Source of the DNA: Abiotrophia sp. HMSC24B09
GTDB lineage: Bacteria; Bacillota; Bacilli; Lactobacillales; Aerococcaceae
NCBI RefSeq assembly: GCF_001815865.1
Contig: NZ_KV822210.1
Coordinates: forward strand, 56,138 to 120,137
Direction: 5' to 3'
Length of the DNA: 64,000 nt
Numbering within the stretch: position 1 is the stretch's first letter; each line of letters starts with the position of its first letter. The notes below the pieces were generated by a model. It did no database searches. It had not been told where the DNA came from and was given only the letters and a program-made list of their open reading frames with translations. This document shows, in pieces, positions 1-7,983 of this stretch. The translations under genes were made by a program, and so were the position numbers.

Positions 1-187
1 CACTCTGTGTGGGGTGTTTTTTTGTGCTTAGAAATAGGGAATGACTTACCGTTTTCCTTACCACTAAGTTAGTGAATGATGGTGGTATCGGTAAGGAATT
101 TCCTTTTTCCTTACTTATTTTTCTACAAAATTTGCGAAGTCTGAGCCGATAGCGTCTATAGTTCATAAAAAGAATCTAATTCTTAGT
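1..187. other. Window-edge stretch without a recognisable gene
   Basis: I see no coding region here. A 9-bp inverted repeat (TTCCTTACC at 54-62, GGTAAGGAA at 90-98) is present, and TTCCTTAC recurs at 107-114. It has no following T-run, so it is not a convincing terminator. Confidence 0.3.
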
Positions 188-224
188 ATAAGCGCCACAA
201 CCTTAATGCCAGAGACAAGAAAAA

Positions 225-252
225 AGCCATCAAGTTTATAAACTTGATGGCT
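225..252. terminator. Perfect 28-bp palindromic terminator, first copy
   Basis: AGCCATCAAG and its complement form a perfect palindrome with A-rich sequence before it (T-rich on the minus strand), as expected of a terminator for minus-strand transcription. The same hairpin recurs at 1681-1708 below the intact permease gene, so this copy belongs to the duplicated block that includes the pseudogene at 267-500. Confidence 0.7.
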
Positions 253-266
253 TTAACTTTTACACT

Positions 267-500
267 CTACCCTACATCCTTCCGCCCAAACCACCAATAA
301 GCCAGGCCCAGCGAGCAGGCTGACAAGACCAGCCCTACGCCGACATAGCCTAGGTTTAGGTTGTCGCCATGGATGCCTTCGGCGTCGTATACGTAAGCAA
401 AGGGTGTAAGCCATTTGAGGCCACCTAGGCCGGGGGGCGATATTGGCTACTAGTTAGACTAGTAAGAAGCCAAGTGTTAGGTCGATTCCTAGTAGAGATT
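267..500 (-). pseudogene. Remnant of an ABC-2 permease gene (C-terminal fragment)
   Basis: The minus strand closely resembles the last 75 or so codons and 3' flank of the permease gene at 1723-2517. The stop codon region, the terminator and the sequence upstream of it (from about 188) align with 1644-1955. The copy has small indels and substitutions that break the frame, and there is no start. It is a non-functional duplicate left on the other side of the low-GC gene at 546-1496. Whether it came from duplication of the whole transporter or from recombination that brought in the orphan gene cannot be told from this window. Confidence 0.75.
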
Positions 501-545
501 GGATACTGGGGAGGGAGCCACTTATGCTAGTTTCTTAGCTTATTT

Positions 546-1496
546 TTAAAATTCATCCGAGAATCGAATTTTATCCATGCCTTCAATCTCCTTATAGAAG
601 TCGAAATCTGTCCGATTCAGTCTATCGCATATTTGCTTAATCATATATTTTCCGCGCTCCTCGATCCGCTCATTCACTGCCTTTAGAAAAATAGGGACAT
701 CTTGATTGCTTGGAAATAGGTTATCGTAACCGTAACTATGCTTATCCCAGAATAGCTCGGTTTGATAGTCCTTATTTACATAGGGTTGTAGATAAAACAT
801 CTCAACGAAATTTATCCATGCTTTAGAGGTTGGGGTTGTCGGATTCAGCCATTCTTGCAGTGATAGAAGGGTGATGTCCCAGTAATCTTTTGAGAAGTTG
901 TATCGCGCAGTATTCATCCAATGAGGGAGTACGGTGAAGTTTCCAATTGTATGAGTGAGTGTAGCGAATGTTTGAAATGCGGGTCGGTTGTTTTTTACAA
1001 CGTCAAAAGCCATATAAGGTTGTTCTTTAATATTCTTTTTTTCGTCATACAGATTAGAATAAGGTAATTTTTTTCCAGATTTTATTCCTAACTTATCAGA
1101 TTGCGTATCGTAGTCAGAACTCTGCTCAAGTGCACATTTAAAAGTAGTAAGAAAGGAGTTCATAGTTTCGCCTCTAGTAATAGCGGTATCCGAATTTTGC
1201 CAGCCCAAAACTTTATATAGCCTTATCGCTTCCTTGTCACAGTCAGCATTGAAACCAGTATTTTTTGTAATATTAAAGTCACTAGTATTATCTTTGAACC
1301 CGCCATTTTTATATTTCAAGAAAGCTGTAATACTATCTTTGGATAACAAATCTTTAGGTTCCGAATCTTTAGGTTCCGAATCTTTAGATGGTGGAACTTT
1401 ATAGCAATTCTTGAAATCCCATAACCAAGGCTTTTCTTGGATCCTATCGCATTCTTCTAGCCACTCGATAACTTTTTCGTGTTCTTCTTGGTCCAT
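546..1496 (-). CDS. Hypothetical protein, possibly DUF6994-like
   Basis: A 316-residue soluble protein with no signal peptide or membrane segment. The start has a good ribosome site (AAGGAG, 7 nt before ATG). Residues around 180-200 contain THTIGNFTVLPHWMNTARY, a motif I associate tentatively with DUF6994-type proteins; it also faintly resembles the GNLTLL motif of GmrSD-type nucleases, but no HNH residues are apparent. An in-frame 15-bp tandem repeat (1351-1380) encodes KDSEP twice near residue 40. The gene is clearly AT-richer than its neighbours and lies between two copies of the permease tail, which suggests acquisition. Function unknown. Confidence 0.75.
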   Translation of the reverse strand: MDQEEHEKVIEWLEECDRIQEKPWLWDFKNCYKVPPSKDSEPKDSEPKDLLSKDSITAFLKYKNGGFKDNTSDFNITKNTGFNADCDKEAIRLYKVLGWQNSDTAITRGETMNSFLTTFKCALEQSSDYDTQSDKLGIKSGKKLPYSNLYDEKKNIKEQPYMAFDVVKNNRPAFQTFATLTHTIGNFTVLPHWMNTARYNFSKDYWDITLLSLQEWLNPTTPTSKAWINFVEMFYLQPYVNKDYQTELFWDKHSYGYDNLFPSNQDVPIFLKAVNERIEERGKYMIKQICDRLNRTDFDFYKEIEGMDKIRFSDEF

Positions 1497-1680
1497 AATG
1501 ATGCTCCTTAATATCTTCTTTATTCTGTTAGGTAACTATAGCTTTATTATAATTCTTCGATTTTAAAATACAAGGATGTGTTTTAATCATAATAAATGAC
1601 GGCGGGACACCTAGAACTTTCGAGTAAGAAAGTCAATCTCGGAATAAGTCCCACAGCCTTAATGCCAGAGACAAGAAAAA

Positions 1681-1708
1681 AGCCATCAAGTTTATAAACT
1701 TGACGGCT
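1681..1708. terminator. Palindromic terminator of the tetR-ABC operon
   Basis: AGCCATCAAGTTTATAAACT continues into its complement with one mismatch. It is followed by T residues on the plus side and by six T on the minus side, so it can act in both directions. It lies just below the permease stop codon at 1723. Confidence 0.8.
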
Positions 1709-1722
1709 TTTTCATTTGAGCT

Positions 1723-2517
1723 CTACCCTACATCCTTCCGACCAAACCACCAATAAGCCACTGCTAGCGAGCAGGATGACAAGACCAGCCCTACTCCGAC
1801 ATAGCCTAGGTTTAGGCTGCCATTAGGAATGATTTCGGCGCCGTCCACGTAAGCGAAGGGTGTGAGCCATTTGAGGGCGCCCAGGCCAGGGGCAATATTG
1901 GCGACTAGGTTGGCTAGGTAGAAGGCAAGTACCAGACCGATGCCGGCGCCTAGGCCAGTGCCGCGGCGTTTGCCGGACAAGGCTGACAGGCTTAGGCAGA
2001 GGGCGATGAACTCGAGGTGTAAGATTAGATAGGCCAAGTGCAAGAGTAGGAGTTGGCCCATAGGCGCGGACTCACCCGTCAGGGTCAGACTTAAGAGAAC
2101 AACGGCCAGGGTCACCGCGTTGAGTATCAGAAGCTGGCTGACTAGGGCCAAGGCTTTGCTGGTGACAACAGAAGCCCGACTAAGGGGATGGGTCAGCAGG
2201 AATTCGGCGGTGCCGGCTTGCTCTTCTTTGGCTAGGGAATTGCTGGCCAGAATGGCGGCATAGAGGGCGCCACCCAGGCCTAGGACGCTCTGACATTCAA
2301 CGGTATAGAAGCCGATGAAGCTGCCCATGTTGAGCTTGCCCAGGCCGAAGGCGTCGGAGAAGGCGCCCATGGTGCTGATTAGGCCGTTGATACTAGCCAT
2401 CTGGTCCTTAACTTGAGGGAAAAGCAGGGAAATCAGGGCCATAAAACCCGCGATGGCCGCCGTCCACAGGATTAGGCTACGCCAACCTTGGCGTAATTCG
2501 TGGCGGAATAGAATCAT
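1723..2517 (-). CDS. ABC-2 type transporter permease
   Basis: A 264-residue membrane protein with about six hydrophobic segments and an ABC-2 layout: a short cytosolic N-terminus (FRHELRQGWRSLILW), then transmembrane segments, including a cytosolic loop with the EEQAGTAEFLLTHPLSR motif typical of exporter permeases. It forms a transporter with the ATPase encoded just upstream; the start ATG overlaps the ATPase stop by 4 nt. The operon order tetR-ATPase-permease suggests an efflux or export system repressed by its own TetR. The substrate cannot be predicted. A truncated duplicate of its 3' end lies at 267-500. Confidence 0.85.
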   Translation of the reverse strand: MILFRHELRQGWRSLILWTAAIAGFMALISLLFPQVKDQMASINGLISTMGAFSDAFGLGKLNMGSFIGFYTVECQSVLGLGGALYAAILASNSLAKEEQAGTAEFLLTHPLSRASVVTSKALALVSQLLILNAVTLAVVLLSLTLTGESAPMGQLLLLHLAYLILHLEFIALCLSLSALSGKRRGTGLGAGIGLVLAFYLANLVANIAPGLGALKWLTPFAYVDGAEIIPNGSLNLGYVGVGLVLSSCSLAVAYWWFGRKDVG

Positions 2518-3401
2518 GACAAATCGCCTCCTTCTTGGTAGTAGTGGCGGAAGATTTCTTCCAGACTTGGCTCGGCTAGGCTGAAATCGCGGACTTGGCC
2601 ACCTGCCAAACAGGCTAGTAAGGCATTGAGGTCTCCTTGATAGAGGAAGCTGGCTTGGTCTTTGCCCTTTGTTTGCCAGTTGGAGACGCCTGCTAGGTCT
2701 GCTAGGCCAGGTACTTGGCCGGACAGGCTGACACGTTTGGCTTGGTGTTGCATGAGGCTGGCGACATCTTCGGTGGCTACGATTTGTCCTTGGCGGATAA
2801 TAGCCGCTCGGTCGCAGTGGTTTTGGACTTCGGACAGGACATGGCTGGATAGGAAGACGGTCCCGCCGGCTTGGCGACGTTCCTCTAGGAGGGCGAAGAA
2901 TTCTTCTTGGATGAGGGGATCCAAGCCACTAGTAGGCTCGTCCAGAATCAAGAGGTCAGGTTGGTGCTGGAGGGCCGCTACAATGCCCACCTTCTTGCGG
3001 TTACCCAGAGATAGTTGATCTGCCGCAATCCCCAGGTCTAGCTGCAGCCGGTCGCTGAGGCGGCGGCATTCGGCTTGGCAGTCCAGCCCTCTTAAATCAG
3101 CAGATAATTTGAGCAGGTCGCGGGCAGTCATGCCGGCATAGAATTGGGTTTCAGATGGCAGGTAGCCCACCCGGCGTAGGATTTGGCCTTGTTGGCGTCC
3201 AACTTCTAAGCCCAGGACCTGGGCGCTACCACTGGTAGGCTTAATCAGCCCCAACAGGGTGCGGATAGTGGTGGATTTGCCGGCCCCGTTAGGCCCGATA
3301 AAGCCAAAGAGCTCGCCCTCTCGGACGGTCAAGTTGAGCTTGTCGATGCCCCGGTGTTGGCCGTAAGTTTTGGTCAGTTGATGTGTTTGAATAGCGTACA
3401 T
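2514..3401 (-). CDS. ABC transporter ATP-binding protein
   Basis: A 295-residue ATPase. Walker A is GPNGAGKST near residue 40, the signature region is LSLGNRKKVGI, and Walker B is LLILDEPTSGLDP, followed by the H-loop SSHVLSEV. The C-terminal 80 residues form the usual exporter-type extension. I start at the ATG at 3399-3401 because AAAGGAG lies 7 nt before it; an upstream in-frame extension has no ribosome site. The tetR stop is 4 nt upstream and the permease overlaps downstream, so the three genes form one transcript. Confidence 0.9.
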   Translation of the reverse strand: MYAIQTHQLTKTYGQHRGIDKLNLTVREGELFGFIGPNGAGKSTTIRTLLGLIKPTSGSAQVLGLEVGRQQGQILRRVGYLPSETQFYAGMTARDLLKLSADLRGLDCQAECRRLSDRLQLDLGIAADQLSLGNRKKVGIVAALQHQPDLLILDEPTSGLDPLIQEEFFALLEERRQAGGTVFLSSHVLSEVQNHCDRAAIIRQGQIVATEDVASLMQHQAKRVSLSGQVPGLADLAGVSNWQTKGKDQASFLYQGDLNALLACLAGGQVRDFSLAEPSLEEIFRHYYQEGGDLS

Positions 3402-3405
3402 GAGA

Positions 3406-4014
3406 TCACTCCTTTCTAAGATAGAGAGACTTCCAGAAGTCAATCAGTTGGTTGAATTCCGCCTCGATGGTTTCGGGATCAACGGACCCTCGCTGGACAT
3501 GCTCCCAGAGATAACCCTGGGCGGCCCAGGTCATATCCTTATACATGAGCTGAAAATCGATATCGGGCCGAAAGCAGCTCATATCTAGCTTGTCCATGAG
3601 CTGGACCTGTTTGGCCTTGACTTGTTTCATGCGTTGGGCCAATTCTGGCATAATCTCGGGATCCTGCTCGTAGTAGGTCTTAAGGCTAAAGGCCAACCAA
3701 TCGGGATTGAGCCGGGCTAGTTGCACCTTAGTCTGGGTCACGCTCTTGAAGAGCTCGAAGAAGTCCAAGGTCTCATAGCAGCCTCCTTCTTTTAGGAAAT
3801 CATCGGTCTGCTGAACTAAGAGGTCGAAGAGGAAGAAGTAAAGTTCCTTTTTATTATGGAAATAATGGAAGAGCAAGGGTTTGGAAATCCCCGCCGCCTC
3901 AGCAATGGCGCTCATAGGCGCCTTCTTATAGGTGTGCTGGCCGAAGACTCGGAAGCCGGCTTGGATAATGGCCTCCTGCTTGGCTTGGGGCAGGGCATAA
4001 AATTTAGGATTCAT
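3406..4014 (-). CDS. TetR/AcrR family transcriptional regulator
   Basis: A 202-residue repressor. The N-terminal helix-turn-helix covers about residues 9-55 (KQEAIIQAGFRVFG, then ISKPLLFHYFHNKKELYFFL), and the rest is a helical ligand-binding domain. The start at 4014 is preferred over an in-frame ATG 7 codons upstream because AAAGGAG lies 11 nt before it. It is the first gene of the operon with the ABC ATPase and permease and probably represses it in response to the exported compound. The 15-bp-arm inverted repeat at 4099-4131 is a candidate operator. Confidence 0.88.
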   Translation of the reverse strand: MNPKFYALPQAKQEAIIQAGFRVFGQHTYKKAPMSAIAEAAGISKPLLFHYFHNKKELYFFLFDLLVQQTDDFLKEGGCYETLDFFELFKSVTQTKVQLARLNPDWLAFSLKTYYEQDPEIMPELAQRMKQVKAKQVQLMDKLDMSCFRPDIDFQLMYKDMTWAAQGYLWEHVQRGSVDPETIEAEFNQLIDFWKSLYLRKE

Positions 4015-4098
4015 GGCTTTCTTGGCTCCTTTCATTAAGAAGTTAACTTCATTATAGACCCGTTGACCGTTTTTGAGAAGGGGGTCAGAAACTTGTGT

Positions 4099-4131
4099 AC
4101 CCTATCTACTAGTTCTACTAGTAGATAGGGT
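4099..4131. promoter_or_regulatory. Inverted repeat, candidate TetR operator
   Basis: Perfect 15-bp arms (ACCCTATCTACTAGT and its complement) flank a TCT centre. There is no T-run on either side, so a terminator is unlikely. It lies 85 nt upstream of the tetR start, a plausible place for an autoregulatory operator. Confidence 0.5.
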
Positions 4132-4214
4132 GTAAGGTGGGCGAAATTACGTGGTGAGATGGTAACAAAATGTAGGGAAACGTGATATATAGGGGATTTA
4201 GCTAGTGAAAGCGA

Positions 4215-4250
4215 TTTTCCCATTATATCATATATGATATAATGGGAAAA
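4215..4250. promoter_or_regulatory. 36-bp perfect palindrome spanning a promoter
   Basis: Every base from 4215 to 4250 pairs with its mirror (TTTTCCCATTATATCATA then its complement). It contains TATAAT on both strands (plus strand at 4237-4242) and ends at the AGGAGG ribosome site (4251-4256) of the next gene. This is the expected layout of an operator bound by the XRE antitoxin-like protein at 4479-4760 to repress its own operon. Confidence 0.65.
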
Positions 4251-4264
4251 AGGAGGTGTGCGTC

Positions 4265-4525
4265 ATGGACGCTCATTACAAGATTCCGGAAGACATTCTT
4301 GTCTTGGTAGAAGGCCTGCCTTGCAAGCAAGCAGTCAAGGCAGTTGCAGCATTAGAGATCATAGAGCGGGAAGGGCTGACACCCGCTGTGATTGAAAAAT
4401 GGGGCCGAGGCAAAGGTCAGGCTAAGACACTGGTCATTCCTTTGGGAGAGACCAAAACAAGAAAGGAAGGTGAAGAGCATGTCAGTCGAGTCCTTAAAGA
4501 ATCGCTTAGCATCCCAATATCCTGA
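4265..4525 (+). CDS. Degenerate HigB/RelE-like toxin (internally shortened)
   Basis: An 86-residue product. The ATG at 4265 has AGGAGG 8 nt upstream. The first half (ILVLVEGLPCKQAVKAVAAL, then LEIIEREGLTP) resembles the N-terminal helices of phage Gp49-like/HigB toxins, and the tail (LVIPLGETKTRKEGEEH) resembles their C-terminal KKTxKTP segment. The central beta-strand block that usually carries the ELR and YR residues is missing, and the protein is about 25 residues shorter than usual. It overlaps the XRE gene by 47 nt, the usual toxin-antitoxin order. Probably an inactive remnant; the family assignment is an inference. Confidence 0.5.
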   Translation: MDAHYKIPEDILVLVEGLPCKQAVKAVAALEIIEREGLTPAVIEKWGRGKGQAKTLVIPLGETKTRKEGEEHVSRVLKESLSIPIS

Positions 4526-4760
4526 TTTCACTTTGGATTTGGCGGAGGAAGCTGCCCGCCAGGAAGTGGCCTTGAAGTTAGTAGAGTTGCGCCTGGAGCA
4601 GGGCCTAAGCCAAGCTCAAATGGCAGAAAAACTAGGCCTGCGCCAAGCCAACCTATCAAGGCTAGAGAGTGGCCAAGCCAATCCAACAGTGGGGATGTTG
4701 GGGAGGATAGTCGAGTCATTAAATTATGAATGGAATGTGGTGTTGACTAAGAAGGGCTAA
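4479..4760 (+). CDS. XRE family (HigA-like) DNA-binding protein
   Basis: A 93-residue protein with a helix-turn-helix at about residues 37-80 (LRLEQGLSQAQMAEKLGL, then ANLSRLESGQANPTVGML). The N-terminal MSVESLKNRLASQYPDF is typical of HigA antitoxins paired with HigB toxins. The ATG at 4479 has AAGGAAGGTGA upstream; a longer reading frame into the toxin gene is rejected. It overlaps the toxin-like gene and is followed 22 nt later by the membrane-protein gene, so it may now act as a repressor of a three-gene operon through the palindrome at 4215-4250. Confidence 0.85.
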   Translation: MSVESLKNRLASQYPDFTLDLAEEAARQEVALKLVELRLEQGLSQAQMAEKLGLRQANLSRLESGQANPTVGMLGRIVESLNYEWNVVLTKKG

Positions 4761-4782
4761 GCTTGCAAAGGGGACGATTCAG

Positions 4783-6372
4783 TTGGAAGAAATTAAACTT
4801 GTTAGATCGAGGAAGTACGAAGACAAAATCAAGGAATACAATCTTCAGGATATTGAAAGGCACGAGCAAGAGATTCTAGAGCAGGCTAGGAAGTATCAGG
4901 AATATAAGGATGAGCTGAGTCGGAAAAATCTGATTATAAGACTTTGGCATAGAATACTGCAAGCTCTGCGCGTCAAGCATCCTGAAAGGAATTTCATCAA
5001 TTCTTCATGGCATACGATTCAAGAGACTGAAAGTGATAAGTGGGAAATAGTGTATTTCTATAATCATAGGAAGAAGACGTTGAATTTCGATAATATCTTT
5101 CATTTACAATCAGGCGTTGCGAAAAGCGAATCGGAGGATAAATTTTTAAATGTTACCAATAAAGAGATTGATGTTCTTGATAAAATTGTGTTTTTGATGT
5201 CGTTTATGTATGCTTGTCTACTCCCTATTGCATCTACCTGGGAATTTATTCAAGAGCTTAAAAGTGGAACAGGCATATCTAAAGAGACTTGGTGGACTTA
5301 TCTTTTTGTAATGTTGCTAACTGTTGCGCTAGATTTTTGCTTTTTCTATTTAGCTGTGAGTATTAGTAGGAAAGAAAACATAACACTGTGGAAAGTAGCA
5401 AAAGAAGCAAAATGGAATGAAAAGCTATCGATATTTTCAGAAAGCTCCACTAAACAGGCGCGCCAGATTATTTATGAATTTTTGTATTTCGTTGTATTAT
5501 GGCTGAGTGTCGGTCTTGTTTTTCATGTGGAAGTAATAAAATATACACCATTTGAAGTACTAAAAGATGTGCATATGGAATATTTTATGCTATTCATCAA
5601 TATCTATTGTGGCATTTCGCTGATATTCATTGTTCTGCGCTTGTTTATAAGTCCATTTGGATTTTTCGTTTGTTCAGTCGTTATAACTGCTTTTTTAATG
5701 AACGTCAATCTGTGGACCGGCATTACCTTGTTTGTTACTTTGTGGACCGCTCTACTCACGAAAAAGTTTTGGATGCTGAATCCCTCTAGTGAAGTGCCAG
5801 AATACATTATTAACCCTACAGATAAAAGTTCGAGGATAATGGAAGCAAATTTATTGAAGATAAAGGTGTATACTTCTATAGGTGTACTCGTCACTTATTA
5901 TTTGATAGCTCTAGTTGACAAATACCGACCATATTATCATACGCTTTTATTTCTTGGGCGTTTGTCGGAGGAAGAATTGAATCCTTTCTATTATCAGATC
6001 TTCACGTATTTGATAGATAGGCTTATGGTGTTTGGATTTGTAATTATAATTATGTTCTTTGTAAAAGAATCATATACTGCTCGTATGAAAGGGGCTATCC
6101 ATGACATTATAGATTCGTCGATTTCTAGCCTACATAATTTAATCTATCGTAACGTTAAGGAAGTAGAGACACCTATAATTAAAGAAAAAGTTGGTCTAAG
6201 TATAGCCTATCTAGATAAAATCAACCCAATCCAGCTATTAGAAAATAGCGAAGCACTTCCAAAGGGTATACAAGTCTTAGTTGAAGGGACTGATGACCCT
6301 CATAAACGTAAGGTCGTAGTTATCATGCCGGATTTAACAGTTCACAGTGGCATTGTAGAATTTGAACCCTAA
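4783..6372 (+). CDS. Polytopic membrane protein of unknown function
   Basis: A 529-residue protein that I do not recognise. The N-terminal 125 residues are charged and partly helical, then about eight hydrophobic segments follow between residues 130 and 435, and a 95-residue hydrophilic tail ends the protein. The start is TTG at 4783 with AAAGGGG about 9 nt upstream. Base composition is much AT-richer than the surrounding genes, pointing to horizontal origin. It lies 22 nt behind the XRE gene and is probably co-transcribed with the toxin-antitoxin-like pair. No catalytic motif was seen. Confidence 0.75.
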   Translation: MEEIKLVRSRKYEDKIKEYNLQDIERHEQEILEQARKYQEYKDELSRKNLIIRLWHRILQALRVKHPERNFINSSWHTIQETESDKWEIVYFYNHRKKTLNFDNIFHLQSGVAKSESEDKFLNVTNKEIDVLDKIVFLMSFMYACLLPIASTWEFIQELKSGTGISKETWWTYLFVMLLTVALDFCFFYLAVSISRKENITLWKVAKEAKWNEKLSIFSESSTKQARQIIYEFLYFVVLWLSVGLVFHVEVIKYTPFEVLKDVHMEYFMLFINIYCGISLIFIVLRLFISPFGFFVCSVVITAFLMNVNLWTGITLFVTLWTALLTKKFWMLNPSSEVPEYIINPTDKSSRIMEANLLKIKVYTSIGVLVTYYLIALVDKYRPYYHTLLFLGRLSEEELNPFYYQIFTYLIDRLMVFGFVIIIMFFVKESYTARMKGAIHDIIDSSISSLHNLIYRNVKEVETPIIKEKVGLSIAYLDKINPIQLLENSEALPKGIQVLVEGTDDPHKRKVVVIMPDLTVHSGIVEFEP

Positions 6373-6456
6373 TAGCACCCTAGATTTCTCGCCCCCCAAT
6401 TCTAGGGCTCCCACCCTTCTTTTCAGCTATACTCAACTTGTCAGGAGGTCATACAC

Positions 6457-7302
6457 ATGAATATGATGGAAGCTTTTAACCGGACGCTGGACTATCTAGA
6501 GTCGACCCTGGACGGGGAGCTAGATGAGTTGCGGGTGGCGCGACTGTCGGGCTATCCTTATGCTATGTTTAGCCGGCTTTTCTCCATGTTGACAGGGACG
6601 TCACTGTCAGAGTATTTGCGGGAACGTCGCTTGACAGAGGCAGCGCTGGCTCTGCGCCGGTCTGAGGCCCGAATCATCGACATCGCCATCCAATATGGCT
6701 ATGAATCAGCCGATGCCTTCGGGGCAGCTTTCAAGAAATTTCATGGGGCAACTCCGACACAAATTAGGCAGGGGGCGCCTTTGCGCCTAGTCGGGCGACT
6801 ACAGCTACGGCTGACCCTGCAAGGAGGAGATAGTATGAAAATCAATATCCAACAGAAGCCTGCCTTGACTGTGGCAGGGCTCAATGCCAATCATATCCTC
6901 AACAGCCAGTGCCCTCAAATCTGGCAAGACCTCTACAGCAAATTCTCCCATGAGGACTTAGCCAGCCTAGGTAGGGGCCAAAGCCTGGGGGTCTGCCATG
7001 ACATTGATACGCCAGAACGCCTCAACTATATGGCTGGCTATGAGGTAACTGACCGGGCTAAGGCTGAGACTATGGGGCTCGATATCTTGGAGGTGGCAGC
7101 CACTGAATATGCGGTGGTTGAGTTGAATGGGCCAGTGCCAGACTGTATCCACGCGGGTTGGCGCTACCTCATGGAAGTCTTCTTCCCTGAGCAAGGTTTC
7201 CAACATTCGGGCGCACCTGACTTCGAGGTTTATGGTGAGGGCAATATGGGGGCCCAAGACTATCGTATGGAACTCTGGGTGCCGATTGTCAAGGTGGACT
7301 GA
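6457..7302 (+). CDS. AraC family regulator with GyrI-like effector domain
   Basis: A 281-residue fusion. Residues 1-110 hold the double AraC helix-turn-helix (SLSEYLRERRLTEAALALRR and IAIQYGYESADAFGAAFKKF). Residues 125-281 form a GyrI/SOUL-like small-molecule-binding domain, ending in EGNMGAQDYRMELWVPI. This layout matches Rob- or BmrR-style drug-responsive activators. AGGAGG lies 8 nt before the ATG. It stands alone, so its target is not shown by context. Confidence 0.88.
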   Translation: MNMMEAFNRTLDYLESTLDGELDELRVARLSGYPYAMFSRLFSMLTGTSLSEYLRERRLTEAALALRRSEARIIDIAIQYGYESADAFGAAFKKFHGATPTQIRQGAPLRLVGRLQLRLTLQGGDSMKINIQQKPALTVAGLNANHILNSQCPQIWQDLYSKFSHEDLASLGRGQSLGVCHDIDTPERLNYMAGYEVTDRAKAETMGLDILEVAATEYAVVELNGPVPDCIHAGWRYLMEVFFPEQGFQHSGAPDFEVYGEGNMGAQDYRMELWVPIVKVD

Positions 7303-7457
7303 GCTAAGTTGAGTTAAGAGAGATAAGAGGACGGGCACTTTAAGAATAGGGGCTCGTCTTCTTACCTATAAGCAATCTGTTCTTTCCTGTGCATTTTGGA
7401 CATGAGCCGGCAAGTGGACTATAATAGGAAACATCATTAAATTAGAGAGGTGATCCT

Positions 7458-7805
7458 ATGAATAGACTGAAGCAAATGTTCCGATCCCTAGACCGTGACT
7501 GGTTAGTCCGTCATTATCTCTTTGCTTTTGCCTTTTATGCCTTTTTCGTCTTTACATCTATTAGTCAAACGGGAAAATTCGAGACGAAACTTTTATTCTT
7601 CTTGCTTTGTGCTCTCCTTTATCCCTTCGCTATGTTTGTCTATGAGAGTCTCATCAACCTGATTGTGGGTGACAATGTCTTCTTGATTGGCGGGTTCTTA
7701 ATGCTAGCCTGGAAGATTTTCCGTTTTGTCATTATCTGGTTCTTGGCGGTGCCAATTGGCTTGATTGGGTTCATTTATCTCTATTTTGTTTGCGGACGTC
7801 AATAA
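7458..7805 (+). CDS. Small hydrophobic membrane protein
   Basis: A 115-residue protein with three to four hydrophobic segments (YLFAFAFYAFFVFTSI, LLFFLLCALLYPFAMFVY, then two C-terminal segments ending in IYLYFVCGRQ). AGAGAGGTGAT precedes the ATG. It is monocistronic, with TATAAT at about 7422 upstream and a strong terminator at 7820 downstream. I do not recognise a family. Confidence 0.65.
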   Translation: MNRLKQMFRSLDRDWLVRHYLFAFAFYAFFVFTSISQTGKFETKLLFFLLCALLYPFAMFVYESLINLIVGDNVFLIGGFLMLAWKIFRFVIIWFLAVPIGLIGFIYLYFVCGRQ

Positions 7806-7819
7806 TAGTTTGCTGTCTC

Positions 7820-7853
7820 AAGGCCCCGTCATTTTCGAGTGATGGGGCCTTTT
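7820..7853 (+). terminator. Rho-independent terminator
   Basis: AAGGCCCCGTCA pairs with TGATGGGGCCTT around an 8-nt loop, followed by T residues. It closes the small membrane-protein gene. Confidence 0.85.
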
Positions 7854-7983
7854 GAAATGCCTTTTGTTACCCTGCAACAAAAGGGCCAAATAATCATTTG
7901 CTATGTATATTTGGGGCGACTTATGGTACACTATAAGTGATATGCAAAGAATCATCGAAGATTGAAATTAGGAGTTATATATA

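Noticed and set aside
1351..1380. 15-bp tandem repeat possibly a CRISPR or slipped-strand switch
   Set aside because: Only two full units, in frame within a coding region; no spacers and no frame shift on unit change.
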